52,212 nucleotides of DNA, taken from the IMG/VR virus record IMGVR_UViG_3300049830_000248, positions 1 through 52,212 of that record. One strand, 5' to 3'. Below, in pieces: positions 41,837-49,958 of the stretch. Position numbers and translations under genes: made by a program. The number at the start of each line of letters is the position of its first letter. Position 1 is the stretch's first letter. The stretch is from a virus. Under the pieces are notes generated by a model, which was not told the DNA's origin, ran no database searches, and was given only the letters and a program-made list of their open reading frames with translations.

Positions 41837-42073
41837 ATGGACGCCACAACCACACTCGCATCGGCCATCAGCAACGGTTACGACCGTCTCTCTGACCGCG
41901 ATCTGAAACTCTGCATCCTTCAAGGGGCTTCTGCTGGCGGTGGCGGCACGGGTGCAACATTCGGCAACTATGCCGGCATTGCGCCCAATTTCACACCTAG
42001 CGGGGGAACCGGGCTGGCGGTGGACACTTCAAACGGAACAATCTGGTCTTATTACAACGGTGCTTGGCATTGA
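41837..42073 (+). CDS. small hypothetical protein, paralog 2
   Basis: 78 residues; the N-terminal 30 (MDATTTLASAISNGYDRLSDRDLKLCILQG) are related to the previous protein. The C-terminal part (GGTGLAVDTSNGTIWSYYNGAWH) resembles a short fibre-tip motif. Probably a capsid decoration or fibre part. Confidence 0.5.
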   Translation: MDATTTLASAISNGYDRLSDRDLKLCILQGASAGGGGTGATFGNYAGIAPNFTPSGGTGLAVDTSNGTIWSYYNGAWH

Positions 42074-42077
42074 TTTT

Positions 42078-43799
42078 ATGAAAACATTCTTTTTTTTTAT
42101 CTCGGTTTTGTTGATGCCGGTTCTCGCTGACGCGGGGGTTGTGCTGAATACTCTGACCACAAACGCCAACCCTTCATTTGGAATTCAATCGGCTGGTGGT
42201 CAAGTTTATTCAACCAACTTCTTGACTGTTGCTCCTAATGGGATTTTGGCTACCGCTGCCCGTAATGGTGCGCCTTATCCAAATCTGTCAAGTGCGGTAA
42301 GCAACGCGCTAAATTTTGATACCATTTATGTGAATGGGATAACCAGTGACACGAATATGTGCGTGTTCACAAGTCAGAGCAATGCAATCATTTTTAACAA
42401 CGCGGCGAGAATTAACTACAACGGTGGTTCTTTTAATGGTGGCTCTTACGACTCGTTCTGCTATCTAAAGTTCGTCAACGGACTTCGAGTTTATTACGCC
42501 GACATAGAGCCTGTGGATTTCGGCCACTATTCAACGGTTACAGGGCCATTTACCAACGGTGTCGGAACAACGAATGTTTTGTTCTACGGATGCAAGCTCG
42601 TGGGGGTTGCTGATACGATTTACGACCGTTCGGCTAAACTTCAAAAGAATGTGGTGTTTGACTCCTGTTGGTTAGAATCGCAGTATGATATGTTTGCTAC
42701 TTTTAATTCTAGTGGCTTTATCTCTAACCCAAACTCAGATTATACGTTTAAGAACTGCGATGTTGTGTTAAATACGAATTGGGGTTCTAGTATTGGTGAC
42801 AAAGCTTGTTTTCGCAATAATGGAGCAAGTGTAAGTGTTCTCATTTCAAGGATTCACGCTTCAAACACAGGAACAAGTGTTGTGCATTCATTTGTAAATG
42901 ATGCTTATACAAGCTCTAAACTAACAACACTAAACAACATTCTTTATGTAGAGACTAATTCGGCGGCAACTTCCTATGACGACTTTACTTTGCTTGGTGG
43001 TTTTGGCGACCCTATTAACACCACGGCAGGGGGTAATCTACGCACAGACGGACAGCAACTTGTATTCAACAACGCTGGTTTCGAGACGATTCTTTTCCTT
43101 CCGTCTGCTTTTGGTGCGCTGTCATTCCCAATGGCGGATGTCAACTCTGGTCAGTGGCTAATGCTTCCGGCGACTGATGGTAATGGTAGTTTTATGATTA
43201 CAAACGCACCAACGCCAACGGGCGGAAATCCTGCGATGTTGTTCGCTTTTGCCAACCCTTCTGCGGGGACTATCAATTTTGGCGGTGGAGCGGTATTAAG
43301 TGGCAATGGCAACAGCTTTACCAATCTAAACGCGAGCAGCCTTGCGAGCGGCAGCGTTCTCCCCGCCCGTCTCGACGGCGTGAACCTGAATCTTGGCATC
43401 GTTAACGCCGCGAGCGGAACCTTTACGAACACATTCACCAATCGCGGCACGGTCTATCTGCCGACGAACACCGCGCCGTTCGCCACCGCATCAAACCCGA
43501 CCAATCAGTTCACCACGGGAGTCATCTATACAAACCTGCCGATGCAGACCGTCCTGCGTGGCGCGGCGGTGCTGACCGGCGCAACGGCTGGAACGGCCAA
43601 CATCACGCTCTGGCATACGAACAACGGCATCGGCTATCCCGTGCCGATGCAGCAGGGCGCGGGGCTTGCGTTCACCAGCGGCACGATGATAACCTTTTTT
43701 GAACCCATGTCGCCGAACGACACCTTTCAATTCGTCGCCGCGATGGGGACGGGCGCGAGCGGCTATATTACAAACGTCGTTTTGTGGAAAGTGCCATGA
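42078..43799 (+). CDS. pectinesterase-like beta-helix protein with signal peptide, AT-rich
   Basis: 573 residues from ATG 42078. Signal peptide MKTFFFFISVLLMPVLADA; parallel beta-helix with pectin-esterase-like turns (NGGSFNGGSYDSFCYLKF, VLFYGCKLVGVADTIYDRS, DYTFKNCDVVLNT). The C-terminal 150 residues are a separate beta domain. The first two thirds have markedly more A/T-ending codons than the neighbours and the C-terminal part, suggesting recent acquisition of the N-terminal receptor module. Confidence 0.6.
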   Translation: MKTFFFFISVLLMPVLADAGVVLNTLTTNANPSFGIQSAGGQVYSTNFLTVAPNGILATAARNGAPYPNLSSAVSNALNFDTIYVNGITSDTNMCVFTSQSNAIIFNNAARINYNGGSFNGGSYDSFCYLKFVNGLRVYYADIEPVDFGHYSTVTGPFTNGVGTTNVLFYGCKLVGVADTIYDRSAKLQKNVVFDSCWLESQYDMFATFNSSGFISNPNSDYTFKNCDVVLNTNWGSSIGDKACFRNNGASVSVLISRIHASNTGTSVVHSFVNDAYTSSKLTTLNNILYVETNSAATSYDDFTLLGGFGDPINTTAGGNLRTDGQQLVFNNAGFETILFLPSAFGALSFPMADVNSGQWLMLPATDGNGSFMITNAPTPTGGNPAMLFAFANPSAGTINFGGGAVLSGNGNSFTNLNASSLASGSVLPARLDGVNLNLGIVNAASGTFTNTFTNRGTVYLPTNTAPFATASNPTNQFTTGVIYTNLPMQTVLRGAAVLTGATAGTANITLWHTNNGIGYPVPMQQGAGLAFTSGTMITFFEPMSPNDTFQFVAAMGTGASGYITNVVLWKVP

Positions 43800-45037
43800 G
43801 AATCTTTTTTTACACACTTCTACTCGCGGGTTTTTGCGTTCGGGCGCAGACGAACTTTCAAGACCTGCTCGACAACGGCGTTCCAAAGACGCGGATGCCT
43901 TGGATGCCTGCCTCGGCAACCGGCGATATGTCCACCGCCACGAACCTGATTCATTTCCTGGTGATTCAGGTCAACGGCGATTATACCGTCACGGCGGCGG
44001 AGGCGAACGCCATGTGGACGACGAACGTGATTTACAAGGTGAACACCGCTGCGAGCAACATCGCGCTGACATTTCCAGCGACATTCCCGAACACGTTCAA
44101 GGCCATCAACGCCGGAACGAATCAGGCGATTATGACGGCGGCGAACGGCAACACCTTTATGCTCGCGCCTGCGGGCGGCGGAATCAGCTACATGACGACG
44201 CTTGTGAACAAGGACGTGCTGAAGTGTCAGGAGTTCTTCATGTTGACGGCGACGAACTGCGTCGTGAGCGGAGATTTCCGTCCGCTGCCGAACTTCATCT
44301 ACAACGTGACGAACAACCTGCCGCTGCTGACCGCGCTGGCCGCAGGCGATGGGAGCGCGCTGTCGGGCGTGACGGCGGCTGTTCCCGCTTCGGCCACGAA
44401 CCTTTTTCTGATTACAATTCCGGTGTCCGCCACGAACCTGTTTTTAATCACCATCCCAACATCGGCCACGAATCAATTCCTCGTCACGATACCGACCGGC
44501 GCGACGAACAGCTTCCTTGTCACCGTGCCGTCGTCCGCCACGAACCAGATGACGCGGACGAATGACGCGACTTGGTTTGACGCGAAGGGCGCGGCTACGG
44601 CCAGCACGAACGGGTTTCCTTGGGGAAGCCTCTACTACGGCGCGGCCAATCCAAGCGGGTTTATTTCCACCGTCCCGGCGTCCGCCACCAACACCTTCAC
44701 GCGGACGTTCAGCACGAACTTCGTTTCCGGCGTGCCGTTCACGAACAACTACGGGCGCGAGATTGATGTCAGTGTGGTAGTCACCAACATCTGCCCGCCC
44801 GCCGCCATTGGACGTGCGGGCATGGAATTGTGGCTGGCCTACACCAACGGCGGCGTGTTCGTCGCGGTGGATTCCCGCGTGGTCGGGACGTTCGCCTTGA
44901 GCCTCGGCAGCACGAACCAGGTTCTCCTCAAGACGAGTGTGCCGACGAACGGCGTCATCGTGTTCACGAACTTGTCCAGCGGCGGCAACAACAACGCCGT
45001 GCTGCGGAACAACAGCGGTCAAATCGTCATCAAATGA
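43796..45037 (+). CDS. secreted tail-type protein with 12-residue repeats
   Basis: 413 residues from ATG 43796 (ATGA overlap). Signal peptide MRIFFYTLLLAGFCVRA. Beta-rich body; from about residue 199 it has four to five copies of a SATNLFLITIPV-type 12-mer. The C-terminal domain (YGREIDVSVVVTNICPPAAIGRAGMELWLAYTN) is compact and may be a trimeric tip. Likely host-interaction protein. Confidence 0.55.
   Translation: MRIFFYTLLLAGFCVRAQTNFQDLLDNGVPKTRMPWMPASATGDMSTATNLIHFLVIQVNGDYTVTAAEANAMWTTNVIYKVNTAASNIALTFPATFPNTFKAINAGTNQAIMTAANGNTFMLAPAGGGISYMTTLVNKDVLKCQEFFMLTATNCVVSGDFRPLPNFIYNVTNNLPLLTALAAGDGSALSGVTAAVPASATNLFLITIPVSATNLFLITIPTSATNQFLVTIPTGATNSFLVTVPSSATNQMTRTNDATWFDAKGAATASTNGFPWGSLYYGAANPSGFISTVPASATNTFTRTFSTNFVSGVPFTNNYGREIDVSVVVTNICPPAAIGRAGMELWLAYTNGGVFVAVDSRVVGTFALSLGSTNQVLLKTSVPTNGVIVFTNLSSGGNNNAVLRNNSGQIVIK
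44390..44548 (+). repeat. 36-base in-frame tandem repeats
   Basis: Four degenerate 36-base units and a partial fifth inside the secreted tail gene, encoding variants of SATNLFLITIPV. Units differ at synonymous and non-synonymous sites, so they are old or under selection. Confidence 0.75.
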
Positions 45038-45624
45038 ATCTCCACAACTCACACAACGTCCAGCCGAAGTCGCTGTCCGTGACGGGCTGGTGCGTCATCG
45101 TCGGCCTGATCCTGCTCTGCCTGATGGCGAAGTCGCAAGGCCAGCCGTATTCCGAAAGCAATCCGCCCGTGCTGCCGGACGTTAAAATCTCGCCGGGCGC
45201 AGTCGCCACGAACGGCGCGACAGTGGAACAGGTGATGGTCGTCGGCTTCACCAAGACCGTCCGCAACGTGCCGGATTCGGAAAAGAAACAGGTATTCATC
45301 CGCTACTTCGGTCACGTCCCCAAGAACCCCGGCGCTTTCGAGATTGACCACATCATTTCCTGCGAACTCAACGGAAGCCAGTCGGTTGAAAACCTTTGGC
45401 CGCAATGCTATTCTGGCGTCTGGAACGCGCGCGTGAAGGACCATCTGGAAAACGTCCTCGCGGCGAACGTGCGGAAAGAACTCGCGGCGAACGGACACGA
45501 CGCGGCGGAAAAACTCTTGATTCGTTACCAGCAAGAGGTTTCAAATAACTGGACGAACGCCTTCGCCAAATACGTCGGCGACCCGACGAAGGCAAAAACC
45601 AAACACGGAAAGGCAACCGAATGA
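45034..45624 (+). CDS. membrane-anchored HNH nuclease-like protein
   Basis: 196 residues from ATG 45034. One N-terminal membrane segment (about 20-33, WCVIVGLILLCLMA), then an HNH core: FEIDHIISCELNGSQSVENLWPQCYSG with NARVKDHLEN after it. The topology would place the nuclease outside the cytoplasmic membrane. Located among lysis-type genes, ATGA overlaps on both sides. Confidence 0.7.
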   Translation: MNLHNSHNVQPKSLSVTGWCVIVGLILLCLMAKSQGQPYSESNPPVLPDVKISPGAVATNGATVEQVMVVGFTKTVRNVPDSEKKQVFIRYFGHVPKNPGAFEIDHIISCELNGSQSVENLWPQCYSGVWNARVKDHLENVLAANVRKELAANGHDAAEKLLIRYQQEVSNNWTNAFAKYVGDPTKAKTKHGKATE

Positions 45625-45722
45625 AAATCTCGTTCGCAAAATCGCTGCTCATCGTCATCGCCTGCGGCTTCATGGTGGTTCGCGGTCTGGCGGAACTTGG
45701 CAAAAATCACCGAGAAATATGA
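45621..45722 (+). CDS. small membrane peptide (33 aa)
   Basis: MKISFAKSLLIVIACGFMVVRG... one hydrophobic segment and a charged tail; ATGA overlaps on both sides. Could be a lysis accessory (spanin- or antiholin-like), but nothing specific identifies it. Confidence 0.45.
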   Translation: MKISFAKSLLIVIACGFMVVRGLAELGKNHREI

Positions 45723-46075
45723 CAACTGATATGCAACAACCAAGGGATAAATTCGAGGAGAGCGTGATGACCATGTTGGTCGGATTTGGAAACAAGCTGG
45801 ACGATTTGCAAAAGGCCATATTTGCCGTCGAAAAGGTTTCAGCGACATCAACCCGCGTTGACAACATCCGCATGGAAGTTCAAGCCGAGAAAGAGGAGCG
45901 CCACAAACTAGAGCGACTCATCGAAATGCGCCACGCCGAGCTTTCAAAAGAGGCAGCGGTTGAGATCGCAAAAATAAGAACATTTGTTTGGGGCGTTGGA
46001 ATGGCGTGGACATTTGTTTGCGCCATCGTCGTCGCCGGTTGGGCAATCTACACCTACACGCACCCGCATCCGTGA
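45719..46075 (+). CDS. coiled-coil membrane protein, holin or spanin-like
   Basis: 118 residues: a soluble coiled coil (about 40-85, VEKVSATSTRVDNIRMEVQ) and one C-terminal transmembrane segment (MAWTFVCAIVVAGWAIYTYT). A tail-anchored topology like this occurs in phage lysis modules. No endolysin is recognisable nearby. Confidence 0.5.
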   Translation: MTTDMQQPRDKFEESVMTMLVGFGNKLDDLQKAIFAVEKVSATSTRVDNIRMEVQAEKEERHKLERLIEMRHAELSKEAAVEIAKIRTFVWGVGMAWTFVCAIVVAGWAIYTYTHPHP

Positions 46076-46401
46076 GCGAAGAATCACACATCAAGTCCGG
46101 CGCGCTGACGAAGCTCGGCGAACTACTGGCCGACGCCGTAGGTCACTGGCTGGCGAAGGTTCTCGGCATCTTGCTCGTGCCGGTGGCTACTGGCTGGTTC
46201 GCCAGCCATCATGCCGTCGAGGCCGCGAAGGTGGACGCCGCCGTGACCGCGACCAACGCCGTGCAGAACGTCTGGCCTGCACTCGTGGGCGAGCATATCA
46301 TGGCGGAACACGAAACCATTTGGCGTCACCATGACGAGTTCGTGGCGTTTACGAACTCGGTCAGCGAAAGACTGAAAACAATCGAAACAAAAATACCATG
46401 A
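46072..46401 (+). CDS. membrane protein of lysis-type block (109 aa)
   Basis: GTG start in a GTGA overlap; one hydrophobic segment (WLAKVLGILLVPVATGWFA), then a helical tail with a possible coiled coil (HHDEFVAFTNSVSERLKTIE). Resembles holin-like single-span proteins. Confidence 0.5.
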   Translation: MSEESHIKSGALTKLGELLADAVGHWLAKVLGILLVPVATGWFASHHAVEAAKVDAAVTATNAVQNVWPALVGEHIMAEHETIWRHHDEFVAFTNSVSERLKTIETKIP

Positions 46402-46802
46402 AAGCATTAAACCAGTATGAAAAGAGAAATCGCATTTTTAGCAGCCGTGCGGCTACCATTTTATTTCTTCTCGTGGCCATCATCGTCGCGCTTCCGCTTA
46501 CCTGCCCAGCGCAGGAAGCCAACTCCATTGCCGCCGCAGGCGCAACCCACATCCCGCCAAACGTGAAGGCCGACCTTGTGAAGCTATTCAGCGACATCCT
46601 CGACTCGGTGAGTTTTACCGGCCTTGGCAGCGCGGGCTTCCTCGCATGGGTGTCCGCTCGCTTCCTGCGAAAAGGCATCCCCGACAATTTACAGAACGGG
46701 ATTCTCGGCGCGGTCTTGAAACACGCTGCGCTTGAAATCAATCCGCAGACCAAACCACAAACACCGGACGCTCCGGCACAGACAACCAAAACAACCACAT
46801 GA
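46398..46802 (+). CDS. membrane/exported protein of lysis-type block
   Basis: 134 residues; N-terminal hydrophobic segment (TILFLLVAIIVALPLTCPAQ, possible signal or lipobox-like LTC), a second moderately hydrophobic segment (FTGLGSAGFLAWVSARF), and a disordered Pro/Thr tail. Holin or outer spanin are options. Confidence 0.45.
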   Translation: MKALNQYEKRNRIFSSRAATILFLLVAIIVALPLTCPAQEANSIAAAGATHIPPNVKADLVKLFSDILDSVSFTGLGSAGFLAWVSARFLRKGIPDNLQNGILGAVLKHAALEINPQTKPQTPDAPAQTTKTTT

Positions 46803-47359
46803 AAAAAACCATCGCAATCCTCACCCTCGCCATGCTCGCCGTCGCAGGCTTCGCGCAATCCAATCCAAGCGCGTCGTTCACCGGCGCAGTTCAACAGTTC
46901 AGCGAAGCCGTTACCAGCGCGACCAACTGGACGGCCATCGCCGGCTATGGCCGCTCGACGGCTGGAAACAAGAATGTCGCGTTTGCAGACGTGGCCTACA
47001 ACTTCAACCAGAACGTCGGCATCGTCATCGGTTACGACTATCTCTGGGCGAAGGGTCAATCGCAGGCCAACGTCGTCAAAGGCGGCGTCACTCTGTCCGC
47101 AACCGTCCATCCGTTCGCGTTCCTCGGCTCAACATTCGCCACGAACATCGTCGCCACACCGTTCGTCGCCGACCTGCTGGCCACGCCGAAAAACAATTCT
47201 GGCATCGGCAACATCATCACCACCGGCATCAACTTCGATGTCTATTCTTTCAAGAACTTTGAACTCGGCGCAGGCGTCCAAATGGAACGCCGCTACGGTC
47301 AAGGCTATTGGAACGGGAATTACTGGCTCGGACATATCGGTGTCACCCGTAAGTTCTGA
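46799..47359 (+). CDS. small outer-membrane beta-barrel-like protein
   Basis: 186 residues. Signal peptide MKKTIAILTLAMLAVAGFAQ; alternating amphipathic strands (NVAFADVAYNFNQNVGIVIGYDYLW, FELGAGVQMERRYGQGYWNGNYWLG) and a C-terminal strand ending in Phe (GHIGVTRKF), the BAM recognition pattern. A phage-encoded outer-membrane protein could block superinfection or aid lysis; both are inference. Confidence 0.6.
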   Translation: MKKTIAILTLAMLAVAGFAQSNPSASFTGAVQQFSEAVTSATNWTAIAGYGRSTAGNKNVAFADVAYNFNQNVGIVIGYDYLWAKGQSQANVVKGGVTLSATVHPFAFLGSTFATNIVATPFVADLLATPKNNSGIGNIITTGINFDVYSFKNFELGAGVQMERRYGQGYWNGNYWLGHIGVTRKF

Positions 47360-47362
47360 ACC

Positions 47363-47404
47363 AAAAATGCCCGTCACCGCGAAATAGAGAGCGCGGCGAC
47401 GGGC
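47363..47404 (-). terminator. strong hairpin, possible terminator
   Basis: GCCCGTC-A-CCGCG (47369-47381) pairs with 47392-47404 apart from one internal mismatch. Five As precede it, so the classic T run is on the minus strand; on the plus strand no T run follows. Confidence 0.45.
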
Positions 47405-47412
47405 AATCTCTA

Positions 47413-47823
47413 ATGAATCCTCCGTTACAATACGAGCGCGGCTACAAGTATCAGGTTTACGCCGACTACGGCATCCAGACCGCCATTAAGGGTTACGACG
47501 TTCACGAGGATTTCTTCTCACTCGACAAGAGCGGCTGGATAATCGTCAAGCGCGGTTACGCATGGGACGGCGCGAGCGGGCCGACGATTGACACAAAGAG
47601 CAGCATGGTCAGTTCGCTGGTGCATGACGTGTTCTACCAGTTGCTCCGCGAAGGACACCTGCCGCACGACCCTTGTTTCCATATCGCCAACGAAGAGTTG
47701 CGCCGACTGTGCGAGAATGACGGAATGTGGCGATGGCGGGCGACGATGTGGTTCGACTTCGTTGAACAGTTCGGCACGGCGTTCGCCGCCGTCCAGCCGG
47801 ACAAGGTATTCACCGCGCCCTGA
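47413..47823 (+). CDS. DUF1353 protein
   Basis: 136 residues. GYAWDGASGPTIDTKSSMVSSLVHDVFYQLLREGHLP is the DUF1353 core, a family common beside phage lysis or tail genes and of unknown activity, with conserved Asp and His that could be catalytic. Last gene of the rightward block. Confidence 0.8.
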   Translation: MNPPLQYERGYKYQVYADYGIQTAIKGYDVHEDFFSLDKSGWIIVKRGYAWDGASGPTIDTKSSMVSSLVHDVFYQLLREGHLPHDPCFHIANEELRRLCENDGMWRWRATMWFDFVEQFGTAFAAVQPDKVFTAP

Positions 47824-47857
47824 AAGCGGAGTGAATCACTCTCGCTAGAGCACTTTT

Positions 47858-48010
47858 TTACATCCAAACGCACGATAACTGGTATCGCGGTGACATCGAG
47901 GAATCGTTTGACAACGGCCTGACGTGGCACCGGATTGCATCCACATCTTTTTCGGTTGCCGATGCCGCGAAGTAGTCGCGGAGAGACATTCCCGGCGCTG
48001 TTGTCGTCAT
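47858..48010 (-). CDS. small hypothetical protein (50 aa)
   Basis: MTTTAPGMSLRDYFAASATEK..., with the MSLRDYFAA start seen in many small phage proteins. Coupled to the upstream nuclease gene by an ATGA overlap. The end (SPRYQLSCVWM) looks shortened compared with proteins of that type. Confidence 0.5.
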   Translation of the reverse strand: MTTTAPGMSLRDYFAASATEKDVDAIRCHVRPLSNDSSMSPRYQLSCVWM

Positions 48011-48354
48011 TTGATTACCTCGAAAAAGTCTTTCATTGATCTTACAACTTCGTAACGGTAGCCAGACAATTCTGCGGCCAACTTGAAACCGGCCTGCTCC
48101 GGCGTCAGTTTGCCGAGCCGTGTTTTGCACTCGATAAATAGAGCCTTCGCGTTTGGCGGATAGATTTGGAAATCGGGAACGCCCTTCGCCGTCGTCGCAG
48201 CCTTGTCCATCCTGGAATGGATGTAAAGCCAGCGACGGCGTTTCAATTCAGCTTCGATGTCGTCGTGCAGCGGGCGTTCGCGTTCGACCGGCGATTCGGA
48301 GGGGGCGGCTCTGCGGCTTCGCATCATTTCGTATTCGGCGGTTGTGATTGGCAT
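48007..48354 (-). CDS. VRR-NUC family nuclease
   Basis: 115 residues. LHDDIEAELKRRRWLYIHSRMDKAAT, then catalytic GVPDFQIY...ALFIECKTRLGKLTPEQ: the PD-(D/E)XK VRR-NUC layout (D, E, K). Such nucleases act on branched or flapped DNA. The promoter at 48361-48389 predicts an mRNA beginning at or next to its ATG. Confidence 0.85.
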   Translation of the reverse strand: MPITTAEYEMMRSRRAAPSESPVERERPLHDDIEAELKRRRWLYIHSRMDKAATTAKGVPDFQIYPPNAKALFIECKTRLGKLTPEQAGFKLAAELSGYRYEVVRSMKDFFEVIK

Positions 48355-48360
48355 GACGGC

Positions 48361-48389
48361 ATCCTAGCCTTTGGCTTTTCTGGGCGCAA
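48361..48389 (-). promoter_or_regulatory. leftward sigma70 promoter, leaderless
   Basis: Minus strand TTGCGC (48389-48384), 17-base spacer, TAGGAT (48366-48361). ATG of the VRR-NUC gene is 6 bases past the -10, so transcription should begin at the start codon. Confidence 0.5.
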
Positions 48390-48409
48390 GAAAAAAAACA
48401 ACTTTTTTG

Positions 48410-48438
48410 TTGACGCACCGCTTTGGCTCTGGCATAGT
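48410..48438 (+). promoter_or_regulatory. rightward sigma70 promoter, leaderless
   Basis: TTGACG (48410-48415), 17-base spacer, CATAGT (48433-48438); the GTG start at 48445 is 7 bases past the -10, at the expected transcription start. Likely drives the rightward early genes through ERF into the cassette array. Confidence 0.6.
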
Positions 48439-48444
48439 CGCGTT

Positions 48445-48621
48445 GTGAAGAATAATCCACTAAAAGAAAAGATCAGGTTGCTGCGCGTGAAGGGTGTTCC
48501 GGTGATTGTAAAGACCCACCTTGACCGGCTCAACTGCCACAACTACGCGCGCCAGTTCAACGTCGAAATCAAAACCATCCGGCGACTGTCGGGCGGCATT
48601 GAAATCCACCGTGTTAAATGA
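48445..48621 (+). CDS. small hypothetical early protein (58 aa)
   Basis: GTG start: MKNNPLKEKIRLLRVKGVPVIVKTHLDRLNCHNYARQFNVEIKTIRRL... basic, alpha/beta, possibly DNA binding. First gene of the rightward early operon. Overlaps the next gene by ATGA. No family recognised. Confidence 0.6.
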   Translation: MKNNPLKEKIRLLRVKGVPVIVKTHLDRLNCHNYARQFNVEIKTIRRLSGGIEIHRVK

Positions 48622-48878
48622 GCGACCATCTTCAACAATCGTTCGACCGAGCGCAAAGGCAATACGACGCGCAGATGCCAGACGAGCCGCGCATGAAGGA
48701 GTGTCCGAACTGCGAAGGCGCGGGAACGGTGGAGATTGAGGCGCATGACGGTGTGCGCGAAATGCCGTGCCGAGTTTGCGACGGAGACGGTGAAGTCGAG
48801 CAGACCGCAGACGACGCCATTGACCGCGAGGCTGACGCCGCAGATCACCTAAACCAAATCGAAAAGGACGGACAATGA
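48618..48878 (+). CDS. DnaJ-zinc-finger-like small protein
   Basis: 86 residues with CPNCEGAG (about 29-36) and CRVCDGDG (about 52-59), the CxxCxGxG repeat of DnaJ zinc fingers, then an acidic tail. Could bind partner proteins or a metal; no J-domain is present. Confidence 0.65.
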   Translation: MSDHLQQSFDRAQRQYDAQMPDEPRMKECPNCEGAGTVEIEAHDGVREMPCRVCDGDGEVEQTADDAIDREADAADHLNQIEKDGQ

Positions 48879-49027
48879 AAACTGATTTCCCATTCCACCA
48901 CTCATACATCGAAAACGAAATGGCCGTGCGCCGCGCCGTCGCCAAGAAAAAACTCGCCATCATCGGGCTGTGTGTGGCGTCCACCGGCATTGGATTCGTC
49001 TTGGGAGTCGTTTTTGCTTGGGTATAA
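48875..49027 (+). CDS. small single-span membrane protein (50 aa)
   Basis: Basic N-terminal half (AVRRAVAKKKL) and one C-terminal transmembrane segment (AIIGLCVASTGIGFVLGVVFAW). ATGA overlap with the upstream gene. Possibly an early membrane-modifying or exclusion protein; unproven. Confidence 0.5.
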   Translation: MKTDFPFHHSYIENEMAVRRAVAKKKLAIIGLCVASTGIGFVLGVVFAWV

Positions 49028-49085
49028 CGCTCCTCGAAAAACCTATGAATACCGCACGTTCTGAAACCTCACAAGAAACCAGTCA

Positions 49086-49958
49086 ATGCGTATGAACAAA
49101 CCAGCCGAACAACCATCCCTCGAAATCGCCCACCTTGAAACCGGCGCGCTGGAAAAACAATCCGCGCAAACCGAAACTGAACGGATGTTCGCCATGATTG
49201 AGCGCATGGCAACCGACCCGCAGGTTGACCCGGCAAAACTCCGAGAGATTCTGTCCGTCAAACAGGCATGGGAAGCCGACGAGTCCCGAAAGGCTTTTGC
49301 CTCGGCGATGGCAAAGTTTCAATCGCTCTGCCCAATCATTGAAAAGCTGGATACGGCGAACGGGCGCGGTTACGCGCGTCTTGATCGGATTCACCGCGAG
49401 ACTCGTCCGCTTTTGCGCGATTGCGGGCTTTGGTTTTCTTGGACGGTTTGCGAGGAACGCGATGGCGGCTTGATTCACCTTGAAGGCATCTTGGGTCATT
49501 CCAGCGGGCATCAAGTCCCATGCCGCCAGTTGATTTCACTCCCCGACAAGATTTCCGGCACGAACGCCGCGCAACGTGCCGGAAGCGGACAGACATACGC
49601 GAAGCGTTACGGGGAGCTTGCAGCATTGAATGTCGTCACAGGCGATGACAACGACGGCAATTCGCGCAAGGAGCGTCCGGTAGGGCCGGCAGCGCGTCCG
49701 GCGGCTAACCCGTCCGCGCCCTCTGCGCCACAAAAAGAAACTTTTGAAGAATTGAAGAAAAAGCTGTCGAAAGAGCTTTGGGACTTACTCAAGCCGACCG
49801 TCAGCCAAGTCGCCGGCTGGAATCCAAAAACGTGGGACGGCCACAATCAGTGGCTATTCCGCGAGGACATCTTGGACGGCGGAATTCCAGAAGTCATGCC
49901 CGATCTGAAACCGGAGCGGATTGCGGCGGTTATCGGGCTGGTGAAGGAGCGGATTTAA
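49086..49958 (+). CDS. erf: ERF-family single-strand annealing protein
   Basis: 290 residues. Core AFASAMAKFQSLCPIIEK...GRGYARLDRIHRETRPLLRDCGLWFSW, followed by ISLPDKISGTNAAQRAGSGQTYAKRYGELAALNVVTGDDND, the ERF signature. It anneals complementary single strands in phage recombination, normally with an exonuclease such as the RecE-like protein at 4156-5241. Its TAA stop lies in TTTAACG, the outermost core-like site of the cassette array. ATG 49092 is an alternative start. Confidence 0.9.
   Translation: MRMNKPAEQPSLEIAHLETGALEKQSAQTETERMFAMIERMATDPQVDPAKLREILSVKQAWEADESRKAFASAMAKFQSLCPIIEKLDTANGRGYARLDRIHRETRPLLRDCGLWFSWTVCEERDGGLIHLEGILGHSSGHQVPCRQLISLPDKISGTNAAQRAGSGQTYAKRYGELAALNVVTGDDNDGNSRKERPVGPAARPAANPSAPSAPQKETFEELKKKLSKELWDLLKPTVSQVAGWNPKTWDGHNQWLFREDILDGGIPEVMPDLKPERIAAVIGLVKERI

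Noticed and set aside
44830-45033. Upstream extension of the HNH frame
   Set aside because: Basic, Arg-rich sequence antiphased to the tail gene; ATG 45034 has the ATGA overlap and a membrane segment at the right place.
47824-47860. Possible bidirectional terminator between convergent genes
   Set aside because: GAGTG/CACTC stem is only five base pairs and the T run is 14 bases away; too weak to call.
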